DNA of 64,000 bases from CAVSRC01 sp963781775 (GCA_963781775.1 CAWAHE010000019.1:62001-126000); one strand, 5' to 3'; shown: positions 27,886 through 40,623, counted from the stretch's first letter. Program-made: numbers and translations. The notes: generated by a model from the sequence alone, not told the origin.

Positions 27886-28779
27886 GGGATCGACCCTTTG
27901 AAGATATTCTGTCGATGGAATTCCAAATAGTGCTGATGAGGCCACGCGGTCTCATTCGTCGGACGCAGCAGCCGTCCGCTTGGGTGCATCAAACGCCGGA
28001 CAGGTTCGGGGATTCAGAATCAACGGTCAAAATTCCATAATCCCGCCCAATCGAGACGAGACCGCGATCAAACATCCAGTGAAGGGTTCCAGAAAGTGCA
28101 ATTCCGTTCCTAACCATCGACCGTTCGCGGCGACAGGCCGAATGTGAGCTGCCTGTGCTTCCGGACGGCCGCCTCCGTTGATGATTTGAAGCCCGGTGAT
28201 TGCACATGTTCTGTCGTAGGCGCTCTGGACGTGCAGGGTGAACGCGCGGTCACGTATCTTCTTCATGACGGTGAGTTCCGCGACCGGCCGGACAAAGTCC
28301 GTCGGGGGTTCGTGTAGTCCGTCGGGGACACCGGCTGGCTCTGGTGGGGCGTAAAGGGTTTCCGCAAAGAACCCGGCCGTCAGGATTGCGTCAAATTCCT
28401 GATCCGGGACGTTTCTGACGGAGCGGCCAAATGCTCCTCTGTTGGTTCCGCCGTCATCGCGTTGGAGGATAGCTTCGTAGTAGGTCCCATCTTCGGCTCG
28501 GAAAGGAACATCTTTGTCGAAGTCGAGATAGTCCGACATGATCGCGTAGTAGTGATCGTCGCGTCGCACATCTCGCTCGACGGAGGCGACCCGAGCGACC
28601 GCGAAATAAGCCTGTCTTCCTCCGGACTGGTCTAGGGCGGTTCGGCGAGGGGCGTAGTAGACAATAAAGTCACCCACCGCATTCTCGACTTGCGCGAGAT
28701 ACGTGGCCGGAAAATGGTACCGCTCCTCTACGATATCGTCGTAGCCGGATCCTGGTCGTGTGGTAAAAACGGCCTTCAT
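27882..28779 (-). pseudogene. HNH endonuclease, broken by two frameshifts
   Basis: The first 215 residues are open from the ATG at 28779 (MKAVFTTRPGSGYDDIVEER, FPATYLAQVENAVGDFIVYY). The HNH domain starts with AYDRTCAITGLQIINGGGRP and QAAHIRPVAANG, then shifts frame near 28114-28122 to continue VRNGIALSGTLHWMFDRGLV. A second shift near 27991-27994 is needed to reach LMHPSGRLLRPTN and the family-typical end PHQHYLEFHRQNIF, stopping at 27882-27884. Both shifts lie at short runs (GG in place of GGG; TTT in place of TTTT) and both would be cured by one added base, so sequence error is plausible. Intact, it would be an HNH nuclease of about 298 residues of the type found as solitary restriction-like genes. 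Confidence 0.78.
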
Positions 28780-29267
28780 ACCGCTACGAGACTACCATGT
28801 TTGTTTGGTCGCCTCGCTAAACTTATCCCCGCTCCCAAAACCTGTGAGACAATGCACTCATCCCGCTCGCGAAGGGGCGCGCTCATGAGGCGTTCTGTGC
28901 GTGGGGCGGGGTGCGGCGCCCGCGCGTCGAGACCGCATCTCGGCACTCGGGACGCCCCGGCTGGGGACCGTCGGCACTACGACCGGCCGCCCCTCCATGC
29001 CTGCGGTGTCGTCCGCAGCGTGTGGTGTAAGTGACCTCAAGGCGGACCGTCTCGGCGGTTCGCCCGAAGCGCCTCGGCCGGGCGTGTTTCAGGACGCCGC
29101 GGCGGGTGCTCGGCAGAGCGCCCCATAACGGACTACCGGACTGGCGTTCTTCGAGCGCCCGCCACCCCTTCGTCCGTCCCTCGGGCAGGCGAAGGCAACC
29201 ACCACCACCAGCCACCCGGAGCGGATACCGCTCGCGGGAACGGGAAACCATGCCTGGGAGTCAGTCC
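28780..29267. other. Gene-free GC-rich spacer
   Basis: This 488-bp spacer separates the HNH operon (leftward) from the small Cys-containing gene (rightward). It is GC-rich from about 28870 on and contains several short inverted repeats, but no motif, RNA or gene I can name. The short frames in it have no ribosome binding site. Confidence 0.4.
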
Positions 29268-29540
29268 ATGGCCCATCGCCGAAAATCGGGCGCGGTCAGG
29301 CGCATCATCGACGGCAGGATCGCCGCCGCCGAAGACGCGGTGAATGACCGACGCCTAATCGCCAATCTGTTCGCAACCTGGCATCGCTCGCGCTGCGGGC
29401 GCGTCGCCTGTCAGCGCGCGCTCACCTGCGCCGAGCCCGAGGTTCCGTGTTTCCAGGAGAACATGGAGGAGCTGCGCGATGCGCTGCTCGACCTCGCCGG
29501 CGGCGAACTGTTCGCCGACCTCGACGATGACATCGGGTGA
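29268..29540 (+). CDS. Conserved-looking small protein with four cysteines
   Basis: A 90-residue protein. Residues 1-35 form a basic and then amphipathic helix (MAHRRKSGAVRRIIDGRIAA). A central RCGRVACQRALTCAEPEVPC holds four Cys spaced C-x4-C-x5-C-x6-C; the spacing could bind a metal but is not a known finger. The C-terminus is acidic (ELFADLDDDIG). The ATG at 29268 has GGGAG 7 bases upstream; an earlier ATG at 29250 lacks one. Function unknown. Confidence 0.55.
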   Translation: MAHRRKSGAVRRIIDGRIAAAEDAVNDRRLIANLFATWHRSRCGRVACQRALTCAEPEVPCFQENMEELRDALLDLAGGELFADLDDDIG

Positions 29541-29572
29541 GCTGCGGCCAGGCCCAAGCCCTTTCCGCGGCC

Positions 29573-29899
29573 TCAGCTCTGGTGGTCGGCCGACCATCCG
29601 CGGCAATGGCCCATCTCGTGGCGCACCATCGGCTGCCAACCGGTCATCGGCAGGAAGATCCGGCAGGGCTGGCCGAGCGCGACATAGGAACAGGCGAGAT
29701 GCTTGCCCTCGCACGCGGTGGTGAGCTCGGCCCGCGCCAGATGCGTGATGATCGGGGTCTGGTATTGCGGGTTGAGCAGCGGGCCCGAGTCGTATTTCGC
29801 GGGCGGCGGCCAGATGTCTTTGGCCTGCGCGGACGAGGCGGCAAGAACCATCAGACTGGCGGTCAGGCCGACGACGAGACTTCGGAAGATTTGCATCAA
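29573..29899 (-). CDS. Exported small protein with HExxH motif
   Basis: A 108-residue protein with a clear signal peptide (IFRSLVVGLTASLMVLAASS, cleavage after AQA). The mature part is about 80 residues and ends with VRHEMGHCRGWSADH, a zincin-like HExxH followed by Gly-Trp and a further His. Two more Cys in the mature part could form a disulphide. The protein is too small for a complete metallopeptidase as usually known; similar small exported proteins with a H-E-x-G-H-C-x-G-W pattern recur in rhizobial genomes. Starts at 29899 and 29896 are both ATG and equivalent. Converges with the preceding gene. Confidence 0.65.
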   Translation of the reverse strand: MMQIFRSLVVGLTASLMVLAASSAQAKDIWPPPAKYDSGPLLNPQYQTPIITHLARAELTTACEGKHLACSYVALGQPCRIFLPMTGWQPMVRHEMGHCRGWSADHQS

Positions 29900-30360
29900 A
29901 TTTTAGTCCTTGGGGATGGTCGCAACGCAAGGCTTTCGCCGCGGCGACGGTTGAAACGTGTCGATCTGGAAAGGGGCTCATCCGGCGCTGGCGGCGCTCG
30001 GGTTCAGCCTGGAATGATGTGGCGCGGTGTCCGCCTGTTGGGCGGGCGAGGGCGCGTCGGTGCCGGCCGGGGCCGGCTCAGCGTGCTGGCCGAAGTCGGC
30101 TCAGCGCGGAGACGCCAGTTGTCGCTATCGAATGGACGGCAATTCCTGACGGCCGCGGCGACACAACCAGACACTCAAGAATCATGCCGCGATTCCGGTC
30201 CCGCGTTGGGACGCCGGGCAGGCGCGTTCGTGGCGGGGTTCTGCGGGTTTTCGCAGTCAGCGGCGGCGTGCGGTCGTCCTCACGCGGGATGCTGCCGCCG
30301 GGCGGTGTCCCGGATGATGCTCAACCCTTCCTTAAGGGAATCCGTCGCATTTGAACGGTC
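29900..30360. other. Gene-free spacer upstream of the extensin-family gene
   Basis: A 461-bp spacer holding the promoter regions of the divergent HExxH and extensin-family genes. No promoter of good quality, no repeat and no credible short gene could be identified; the frames present lack ribosome binding sites. Confidence 0.35.
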
Positions 30361-31245
30361 ATGGACCGTCGTGTTGCGTATCGGGCGGCCACGGTCGTTG
30401 GCCTTGGCATCCTTCTGTCGGGCTGCGGCTTCGGCTTCTTCGGCTATGAGCAGCGCGCCGCCTGGCGCGACCAGGAGGAGCGCGCCTGCATGGCAAGCCG
30501 CCCGCCGGTCGTCTTCTCCGCCTACGTTCAGCCCCAGCGCAAGATCAACGGTCGCGGCGCCTGCGGCATCCTCTATCCGCTCAAGGTGTCGGCCTTCGAG
30601 GACGGTTCGGTGCGCGTCGGCCCGAACGCGATGCTCGGCTGTCCGATGACCACCATGGTGGAAGAATGGATGCAGAATGCCGTCCAGCCCGCCGCGATGG
30701 CCTGGTTCGGCGCACCGGTGGTCGAGATCAAGCAGCTTTCCAACTATGCCTGCCGCACGATCGACAGCATCCCCGGCAAGCAGCTCTCCGAGCACGCCTT
30801 CGGCAACGCCATCGATATCGCGTCCTTCACGCTCGCCAACGGGCGCACCGTCACCGTCAAGAGCGGCTGGCGCGGCGCGCCCGACGAACAGGCCTTCCTG
30901 CGCGAGGTCGAGGCGACCGCCTGCCGCACCTTCAAGACGACGCTCGGGCCCGGCGAGCCCTATCACGGCGATCACTTCCACCTCGATCTCGCCCATCACG
31001 GCCGCAGTGGCACCTCGCGCTATTGCAATCCGAAGCCGCAGGTCGATGTGCCGCGCCGCGCGCCCTACAACCGCGGCCTCTTCGCCCGCTCCAACGTCGA
31101 CTGGATGCGCACCGGGTCGGTCACGCCATCCGATCAGCTCAAGGACGCGCCGGCTGACGTCGTGCAGGGCCGCATGGATCCCTTCGGCGCCTACAAGCTC
31201 AATCCGGCGCTCGTCGCCCCGCCGGCCTATTCGGACAGCAACTAG
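30361..31245 (+). CDS. Extensin-family (ExtC-like) lipoprotein
   Basis: A 294-residue lipoprotein: signal sequence ending ILLSGC, then a long extensin-like C-terminal domain. SEHAFGNAIDIASF and YHGDHFHLDLAHH carry His and Asp residues arranged as in the LAS/VanY type of peptidoglycan endopeptidase, so activity on periplasmic peptidoglycan is plausible. Six Cys in the mature region suggest disulphides. The C-terminal 60 residues are Pro- and Asn-rich. The gene is typical of Hyphomicrobiales. It is followed 8 bp later by the HXXEE gene, so the two are probably co-transcribed. Confidence 0.85.
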   Translation: MDRRVAYRAATVVGLGILLSGCGFGFFGYEQRAAWRDQEERACMASRPPVVFSAYVQPQRKINGRGACGILYPLKVSAFEDGSVRVGPNAMLGCPMTTMVEEWMQNAVQPAAMAWFGAPVVEIKQLSNYACRTIDSIPGKQLSEHAFGNAIDIASFTLANGRTVTVKSGWRGAPDEQAFLREVEATACRTFKTTLGPGEPYHGDHFHLDLAHHGRSGTSRYCNPKPQVDVPRRAPYNRGLFARSNVDWMRTGSVTPSDQLKDAPADVVQGRMDPFGAYKLNPALVAPPAYSDSN

Positions 31246-31253
31246 CCACTGGC

Positions 31254-31829
31254 ATGATCGCGGACTGGTTCAGGCGTAACTGGATGTATGCCGGTCTTGT
31301 CGCCGGCATCTTCCTTTTGGCGATGGTGCCGCTGGTCGCCGATGTCTGGAGCCTGCCGCTCCTGCTCGTCTTCCTGCAGATCCCGCTCTACATGGTCCAT
31401 CAGGTCGAGGAACATGCCGGCGACCGCTTCCGTACGTTCGTCAACACCCGCGTCGCGATGGTGCCGGACGCGCTCACCACCGACGCCGTCGTGGTGATCA
31501 ACGTGCCACTGGTGTGGGGCGTCGATCTGCTGGTTCTCTATCTCGCCCGGTTCGTCGATCTGGGCCTCGGACTGATCGCGATCTATCTGACCGTCTTCAA
31601 CGCAATCGTGCATGTGGCCATGGCGATCCGCCTGCGCGCCTACAATCCCGGCCTGGTCACCTCTGTCGTGCTGTTCCTGCCGTTCGGCATCTGGGGAATT
31701 GTCGTGTTCGCGCAGACGCCGGGCGTGTCGCTCGGCGATCACCTGCTCGGCCTCATCCTCGCCGTGCTGGTCCACGTCGCCATCGCCGTCCACGTGGTCC
31801 GCCGCGCCCGCGCCCTGAAGGCGGCCTGA
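31254..31829 (+). CDS. HXXEE-domain membrane protein
   Basis: A 191-residue integral membrane protein with about five hydrophobic helices. MVHQVEEHAGDRF supplies the eponymous H-x-x-E-E motif in the first third, and a second IVHVAMAIRLRAYNPG segment matches the family's conserved H and Y-N-P-G. HXXEE proteins are presumed membrane enzymes but have no proven reaction. It ends 3 bp from the oldest hydantoinase tail copy on the opposite strand. Confidence 0.82.
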   Translation: MIADWFRRNWMYAGLVAGIFLLAMVPLVADVWSLPLLLVFLQIPLYMVHQVEEHAGDRFRTFVNTRVAMVPDALTTDAVVVINVPLVWGVDLLVLYLARFVDLGLGLIAIYLTVFNAIVHVAMAIRLRAYNPGLVTSVVLFLPFGIWGIVVFAQTPGVSLGDHLLGLILAVLVHVAIAVHVVRRARALKAA

Positions 31830-31832
31830 GGC

Positions 31833-31895
31833 TCAGCCCCTGCCGTAGCCGCCGCCGGTCGGCGTCGTCACGATCACCGCCTCGCCGGGTTTCGG
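31833..31895 (-). pseudogene. Detached 3' end of an oxoprolinase/hydantoinase gene (tail A)
   Basis: On the minus strand this encodes PKPGEAVIVTTPTGGGYGRG and a stop, nearly identical to the last residues of the intact oxoprolinase at 34209. The match begins within one or two bases of the stop codon of the M15-GH19 gene and ends at its own TGA. No start codon or upstream portion is present, so it is a leftover gene end. It is about 90% identical in DNA to the intact copy. Confidence 0.85.
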
Positions 31896-31896
31896 C

Positions 31897-33318
31897 CTAG
31901 CCCGGTATGGCCGTCAGGCCGCGATGATAAGCATCGGCGAACCGGTCGAATCCGTGGCTGCCACCGTTCACCAGCTTTCGCGCCTGTTGCAGGTTGTTGG
32001 CCGCAAGCGCCTGCCGGATGGCCCCTTCGTGGTTCTTGATAAACTGCGCGAGAATGATGCCCGCGGTGGCGGGCTCGTTCGCCGACTCGGGATTGACGAC
32101 CAGGTCGACCCCGATCTGCCCCGACACCTTTGTGTAGTTGAACCGGCCGGTGAGCTGGACGTAGCCACGCCCCTTGAAACGCGGGCCGTCTCCGGGTTGC
32201 GTGTTGCCGATGCGATTGCCTGCGGACGTGCCCGGCTCATAGAGGTCGAAGGGCGTGTGCAGGGTGTTGAAATGGCTTTGACCTTCCGAGATCGGAACGA
32301 ACCCCTCGGTCTCCGCCCGAATGGTGGCGAGGGACATGAGGATCATGGGGCGGTCGCCGAGCACACGTGACCGCAGGCCGGCGAGCACGAACGGCAGATT
32401 GGCTGCGACATTGCTCTTGGGGGTGTTCGGGAACATCCGCGCGGCCATATCGGGCGTGACGATCCCCGTAATATCGGTGCCCGCGCCGCCGCCGAGGTCG
32501 GCCGACGAGCCAACGCCGCCCGTTGCGACAGGAGCCTCGTTCGGTGCGCGCAAGAAGGCCAGGCTGACGAATCCGTCGGCAAGACCGTCGCCCTGAAGGT
32601 CGACCTGAGCCCAATCGCCTTGGCGGCCGATGACATTGACCATTGTACCTTCGGGAAGCACGCTGATGATCTCGGCGTCGGCCGAGGGGCCCGTGCGAAG
32701 GCGCAGCCCAGTCCGCGCAATGACGACGCGCCGCTCGCCGCCGGCCGTTGATTGTCCATCGGTTGGCGACGTCGGGCCACCGCCGGTCGCATCATCCGGC
32801 AAAGTGACCGAGGTCCCGCCGGATACAAGCGCGTCCAATCCGATGACGGTGGTCGGATCGATGCCGACGGCCAGTTCCGCCGGCGATACATCCATCTCGA
32901 AATGCATGCAGTCCTTGCGGTCTTTCCAGCCGCCGCCCCATTCGAACACGCCGACGCCCGCTTTCGTCTTGATCTTGAGGACGTCCTTGATCATCGCCTC
33001 GGTCATGTCGGTGTCGGCGAGGCCGAAGCGCACGTCACGCGCACGGGCTTCCTGCGTATCCTTGTCCGAGAACCGGACAGGCCGCGTTCCGGGGTGATCG
33101 ATGAAAGGATTGGTCTGCCAGTTGACGTCGAGTGCGATGCCGTATGAGTGCAGGCTTCGCCCCGTGCCGCCGGTGATGGCGCGGCAATTGTAGCTGTCGG
33201 TATCCGGCGTGCGGATTGTGTATCGGTGGTGCAGAAGAACCGCTGCCAGCGCCTCAAACGCAGGTGCCGTCGGTGGAGCGACGCGTATCTTGTCCGGTCC
33301 AAACGGGATTAGGACCAT
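31897..33318 (-). CDS. Modular M15 peptidase / SH3 / GH19-like murein hydrolase
   Basis: A 473-residue protein of three modules. Residues about 15-165 are a VanY-type M15 peptidase (SLHSYGIALDVNW and DCMHFEMD give the zinc His, Asp and His). Residues about 205-260 form a bacterial SH3 repeat (TGLRLRTGPSADAEIISVLP). Residues about 290-473 resemble a GH19 chitinase/lysozyme (MSLATIRAETEGFVPISEGQ and FKGRGYVQLTGRFNY). There is no signal peptide. Such architecture is typical of phage endolysins or of peptidoglycan-degrading effectors delivered by other means. AGGA lies 7 bases before the ATG at 33318, which is preferred to a start at 33381. It is bounded on both sides by oxoprolinase gene ends. 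Confidence 0.82.
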   Translation of the reverse strand: MVLIPFGPDKIRVAPPTAPAFEALAAVLLHHRYTIRTPDTDSYNCRAITGGTGRSLHSYGIALDVNWQTNPFIDHPGTRPVRFSDKDTQEARARDVRFGLADTDMTEAMIKDVLKIKTKAGVGVFEWGGGWKDRKDCMHFEMDVSPAELAVGIDPTTVIGLDALVSGGTSVTLPDDATGGGPTSPTDGQSTAGGERRVVIARTGLRLRTGPSADAEIISVLPEGTMVNVIGRQGDWAQVDLQGDGLADGFVSLAFLRAPNEAPVATGGVGSSADLGGGAGTDITGIVTPDMAARMFPNTPKSNVAANLPFVLAGLRSRVLGDRPMILMSLATIRAETEGFVPISEGQSHFNTLHTPFDLYEPGTSAGNRIGNTQPGDGPRFKGRGYVQLTGRFNYTKVSGQIGVDLVVNPESANEPATAGIILAQFIKNHEGAIRQALAANNLQQARKLVNGGSHGFDRFADAYHRGLTAIPG

Positions 33319-33505
33319 GGACGTTTCCTGGCATTCGAAATTGCTCCACAGCTGGCGCAATTGTGACGTTGTCTTCGGCATCGCCGCCTCCCGGAAACCG
33401 ACTGTCGCGCTAAAGTTGCGAGAGTATATGCCTGTGGCCAGATGTCGCGGAAGAGGCGTTCGTCGCCGGCCTCCGGGATGGTTCGCGATGCGTAAATGAG
33501 GCGGT

Positions 33506-33580
33506 TCAGGCCTTCCCGTAGCCGCCGCCGGGCGGCGTGGTGACGATCACGGCCTCGCCGCGCTCATGGCGGACCGATTG
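33506..33580 (-). pseudogene. Detached 3' end of an oxoprolinase/hydantoinase gene (tail B)
   Basis: Minus-strand translation RHERGEAVIVTTPPGGGYGKA, then TGA, aligns with the end of the intact oxoprolinase, with Pro in place of Thr in the PTGGGY segment. The open frame runs back only to the stop codon of the phosphatase gene (33590-33592), with which it is in frame. No start codon. It differs from both tail A and the intact end, as if it came from a different allele or species. Confidence 0.85.
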
Positions 33581-33589
33581 TATCGCTCG

Positions 33590-34174
33590 TCATCGTTCGA
33601 CAAGTGTTTCGCCGCCATCGGCTAGGCGCAGCAGTCCAGCGTTTCCCATATTGAAGCCGATCGCCTCTTGGGGCGACAAGCCAAGATAGTGCGCGCGGAT
33701 CATTGTGATCGGTAGAGCGTGCGTCACGATGACGGAGTTTGCGGTGAGACCGGTGAGGAAGCGTCCAACGCGTTCATGGACCATCGCCTGGCTCTCGCCG
33801 TTCGGCCGCACATAGTTCCACGGATCGGCAATGAACGCCGCATGGCTGAGCATCTCACTCGCCTTCAATCGCGAATGGTCCCCGAGATCACCCTCCATGA
33901 GACGGCGATCGGCGCGGTAGCCGGTCATCGGCAAGCCAGCGGCTTGCCGCACCAATTCCATCGTGGCACAGGCGCGGTGAAGCGGGCTCGCATAGAAATG
34001 AAGCGTGTCGAACGAATCGACGTGGCGCGCCAGCAACCTTCCGTTTGCAAGAGCCTGCTCGCGGCCACGTGCTGTCAGCGGCGTGTCGTCGTGGCCCGCC
34101 GCCCAGCCTGCTGCGTTGTGCTCGCACTCGCCGTGGCGGAGCACGAATAGCGTCAATGCACGAAATCGTTCCAC
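33590..34174 (-). CDS. Histidine phosphatase (phosphoglycerate mutase-like)
   Basis: A 194-residue protein of the branch 1 histidine phosphatase superfamily. The catalytic LFVLRHGECEHN is at residues about 9-20, the second Arg/Glu site in YASPLHRACATMEL, and the second catalytic His in VIVTHALPITMIRA. DTPLTARGREQA is the usual conserved loop. Substrates range from phosphosugars to phosphoproteins; none can be named. It lies 34 bp downstream of the oxoprolinase stop, on the same strand, and is followed immediately by gene tail B. Confidence 0.87.
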   Translation of the reverse strand: MERFRALTLFVLRHGECEHNAAGWAAGHDDTPLTARGREQALANGRLLARHVDSFDTLHFYASPLHRACATMELVRQAAGLPMTGYRADRRLMEGDLGDHSRLKASEMLSHAAFIADPWNYVRPNGESQAMVHERVGRFLTGLTANSVIVTHALPITMIRAHYLGLSPQEAIGFNMGNAGLLRLADGGETLVER

Positions 34175-34208
34175 GGAATCTGTTTCCAGCTTCTTCGGTC
34201 GTGGTCAG

Positions 34209-37880
<3,672 letters not shown>

Positions 37881-38005
37881 CTCTTCTTCTGCGGCGGAGC
37901 TTGCACGTTCGGTGCCAAGCCCTCACATGCGCCATTCGCGGCGCCCTAGGAATGCCGTGCTCCGGGCGATAGCATCGCGCCGTCACGTTGTGGAGTCGTC
38001 TTCGC

Positions 38006-38632
38006 ATGCATGGAATCCGGCCGCTCCTGGCCGCCATCGGTCTGCTCGTTTCGACCGCGTCGGCCTGGGCCGTGTGCCCCGGGCTCAACGTGCAGTTCGA
38101 GGATTCCTTCGATGCGTTGAAGCCGACCTGGGGCGACATCGGCAGCGACATCAAGGTCGAGAACGGCAACATGATCCTGTCGCCGGCCTCGGGCACCTAT
38201 GTCTGGACGGTGAATTCCGCGGGCCTCTACGACAATATCGACATGTGCGTGACGGTGACGACGCTGACCGCGGTCGATCCGCTCGACGCCAAGGCGGGCG
38301 TCATCTTCTGGTACGACGACGTCAACAATTTCTACGTCTTCGAGGTTGCGCCCAACGGCAAGGCGTCGGTCTGGCGCCGGCAGCGCGGCAAGTGGCTGGC
38401 GCAGGTGAAGTGGACCGACGTCGATTCGGTCAACAAGGACGATGGCGCGATCAACGAGTTGCGGGTGACCACCGTCGATGCCGACGCGACGTTCTACATC
38501 AACGGCACCGAGTTCAAGAAGCTCTCCGGCTCGCCGCCCGAGAAGGGACAGGAGATCGGCCTGTTCGCCGCCTCGCCGGAGCAGGGCAAGGCGACCTTCG
38601 CTTTCGAGGCGCTGCGCGTCACGAAGCCTTGA
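38006..38632 (+). CDS. Exported single-domain protein, LamG/DUF1080-like jelly roll
   Basis: A 208-residue exported protein. The signal peptide (IRPLLAAIGLLVSTASAWA) is cleaved before VCPG. The mature part is a beta-sandwich: FEDSFDALKPTWGD, then AGVIFWYDDVNNFYVFEVAP, then INELRVTTVDADATFYINGT and GQEIGLFAASPEQGKATFAF, an order typical of LamG/3-keto-disaccharide-hydrolase-like domains. Such domains bind glycans or act on them, and no active site is evident. The ATG at 38006 begins the signal peptide. Its last 14 bases overlap the end of the decayed EamA gene. Confidence 0.78.
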   Translation: MHGIRPLLAAIGLLVSTASAWAVCPGLNVQFEDSFDALKPTWGDIGSDIKVENGNMILSPASGTYVWTVNSAGLYDNIDMCVTVTTLTAVDPLDAKAGVIFWYDDVNNFYVFEVAPNGKASVWRRQRGKWLAQVKWTDVDSVNKDDGAINELRVTTVDADATFYINGTEFKKLSGSPPEKGQEIGLFAASPEQGKATFAFEALRVTKP

Positions 38633-39503
38633 CGCCGACGGCGGCGCGCCGGCCGAGCGCGACAACTGCCACCACCGCGATCGCAAAGCCGATCATGCTG
38701 GCGTCTATGCGCTCGCCAAGGAAGATCGCCGCCAGGACGAAGGTGACGAAGGGCTGCAGCAGTTGTACCTGCGAGACACGGGCGATGCCGCCGAGGGCAA
38801 GACCGGCGTTCCATGCCCAGAAGCCCACGTACTGCACCATGACGGTGATGTATGCGAGGCCCAGCCACGACGATTCCGGCACGGCCGCCATGTCGTGCGG
38901 CCACAGGATGACCGACCGCAGGCAATGCCACGGGCAGGCCGATGACCAGCGCCCAGCTGATCACTTCCCAGGCCGTGCATGTGTCGCGACAGGGCGCCGG
39001 AGATCGCGTAGCCGACGCCGCCGATGGCGACGCGACATGAGCAGGTAGAGCATCGCCGGCCACGATCGCGAGAGCCGTCCCGCAAGACGAATGCGATAAC
39101 CAGCGCCGAGCCCAGAACGGCGAACAGCCAGAACACCCGCGAGGGCCGCTCGCCGCCGAAGACGACAGCGGCTGCCGCGGTAGCGAGCGGGAGCAGGGCG
39201 AGGATGACGCCGCCGTGGGCCGAGGGAACCGTGGTCAGGGCGATCGCCGCCAGTGCCGGATAGCCGAGCACGAGGCAGAGCATGAACCGTCAAGAGGGCG
39301 CCGAAATGGGCCCATGGCGGCCGGCGGCGGAGGACGATCAGGATTGCCAGAGCGGCAAGGCCGGCGAAGGCGGCGCGCGCTGCCGTCACGAACCACGGAT
39401 CGAGGCTGGCGACTGCAAGCGCCGTTCCCGGCAGTGAGCCGCCGAAGATGATGACGCCGAGCAGGCCGAGCGCGAGGCCGAGCGGAACGTTGTTGCGAGG
39501 CAT
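38619..39503 (-). pseudogene. EamA-family transporter, decayed by several frameshifts
   Basis: Fragments in all three minus-strand frames match the intact paralogue at 39622-40503 in order: MPRNNVPLGLALGLLGVIIF, then TTVPSAHGGVILALLPLATA, then AIGGVGYAISGALSRHMHGL, then WEVISWALVIGLPVALPAV, and finally SSWLGLAYITVMVQYVGFWA to the end. At least five frame changes are needed between 38890 and 39280, so unlike the single-base cases in this window this gene looks truly dead. It is a tandem duplicate of its neighbour, 118 bp apart. Confidence 0.85.
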
Positions 39504-39621
39504 GGGCGTGCGCGGTTGGTCTCGGGGGCGGCAGAACTGTACCGGCTGATCCTGCGCGCGGCCACCCTCCGGCTGCCGCGTTGGTCCCGCCGGTACGGTG
39601 CTCGCCTTCGGCGCCCGCGCG

Positions 39622-40503
39622 TCACGACGCCCTGACGCCGATGGCGGCGCGCCGGCCGAGCGCGACGACCGCCACCACGGCGACGGCGAAGCCGATCATG
39701 GTGGCGTCGATGCGCTCGCCAAGGAAGATCGCCGCCAGCACGAAAGTCACGAAGGGCTGCAGCAATTGCATCTGCCCGACACGGGCGACGCCGCCGAGCG
39801 CCATGCCCGCGTTCCACGCCCAGTAGCCGACGTACTGCACCATGACGGTGCTGTAGGCGAGCGCGATCCACGACGACACCGGCACGGCCGATGCGTCGCG
39901 TGGCCAGAGAAGGAAGACGGCAGGCAATGCGACGGGCAGTCCGATAACCAGCGCCCAGCTGATCACCTCCCAGGCCGGGATGTGTCGTGCGAGGCGGCCG
40001 GAAATGGCGTAGCCGACCGCCGCTATGACGACCGTCACCAGCAGAAGCGCGTCGCCAGCCACGATCGCGACGGCGCCGTTGCGCAGCACGAACGCCAGAA
40101 CCAGTGCCGACCCCAGAACCGCGAACAGCCAGAACAGCGGCGATGGCCGCTCTCCTGCGAAGATGAAGGCGGCGGCCGCCGTGGTCAGCGGCAGCAGCGC
40201 CAGAATGACGCCGCCATGGGCCGAGGGCACGGTCTTCAGGGCGAGCGCCGACAGCAGCGGAAAGATCAGCACCAGCGAGAACGTGCAAACGAATAGCGGC
40301 CGAACGTCGGTCCACGGTGGCCGGCGGCGCATGACAATGAGGGCCGCGAGGGCTGTCAGTCCGGCAAAGGCCGCGCGCGCGGCGGTTACGAACAAAGGAT
40401 CGAGGCCAGCGACCGAGATCCGGGTTGCCGGCAGCGAGCCGCCGAAGATGATGACACCGAGCAGCCCGAGCGCGAGGCCGAGCGAAACGTTGGTGCGGTG
40501 CAT
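39622..40503 (-). CDS. EamA (DMT superfamily) membrane transporter
   Basis: A 293-residue protein with ten predicted membrane helices arranged as two EamA repeats. LGLALGLLGVIIFGGSLPAT opens the first helix, HGGVILALLPLTTAAAAFIF is the conserved fourth helix, and TVMVQYVGYWAWNAGMALGG with LLQPFVTFVLAAIFLGERID marks the second repeat. DMT members export amino acids or other metabolites; the substrate is unknown. It starts 120 bp from the divergent TerB-DnaJ gene. Its tandem copy downstream is decayed. Confidence 0.88.
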   Translation of the reverse strand: MHRTNVSLGLALGLLGVIIFGGSLPATRISVAGLDPLFVTAARAAFAGLTALAALIVMRRRPPWTDVRPLFVCTFSLVLIFPLLSALALKTVPSAHGGVILALLPLTTAAAAFIFAGERPSPLFWLFAVLGSALVLAFVLRNGAVAIVAGDALLLVTVVIAAVGYAISGRLARHIPAWEVISWALVIGLPVALPAVFLLWPRDASAVPVSSWIALAYSTVMVQYVGYWAWNAGMALGGVARVGQMQLLQPFVTFVLAAIFLGERIDATMIGFAVAVVAVVALGRRAAIGVRAS

Positions 40504-40623
40504 GGGCGTACCGGTTGGCCTCGGAGGCGCGACTGTACCCTACCGCACCGGCGCGCCGCCACCTGGGCTGTCGCGTGCTCGGTGCGGGTTGCGCGTGGCA
40601 CGGGTTTCGCACAGGTTCCCGCG

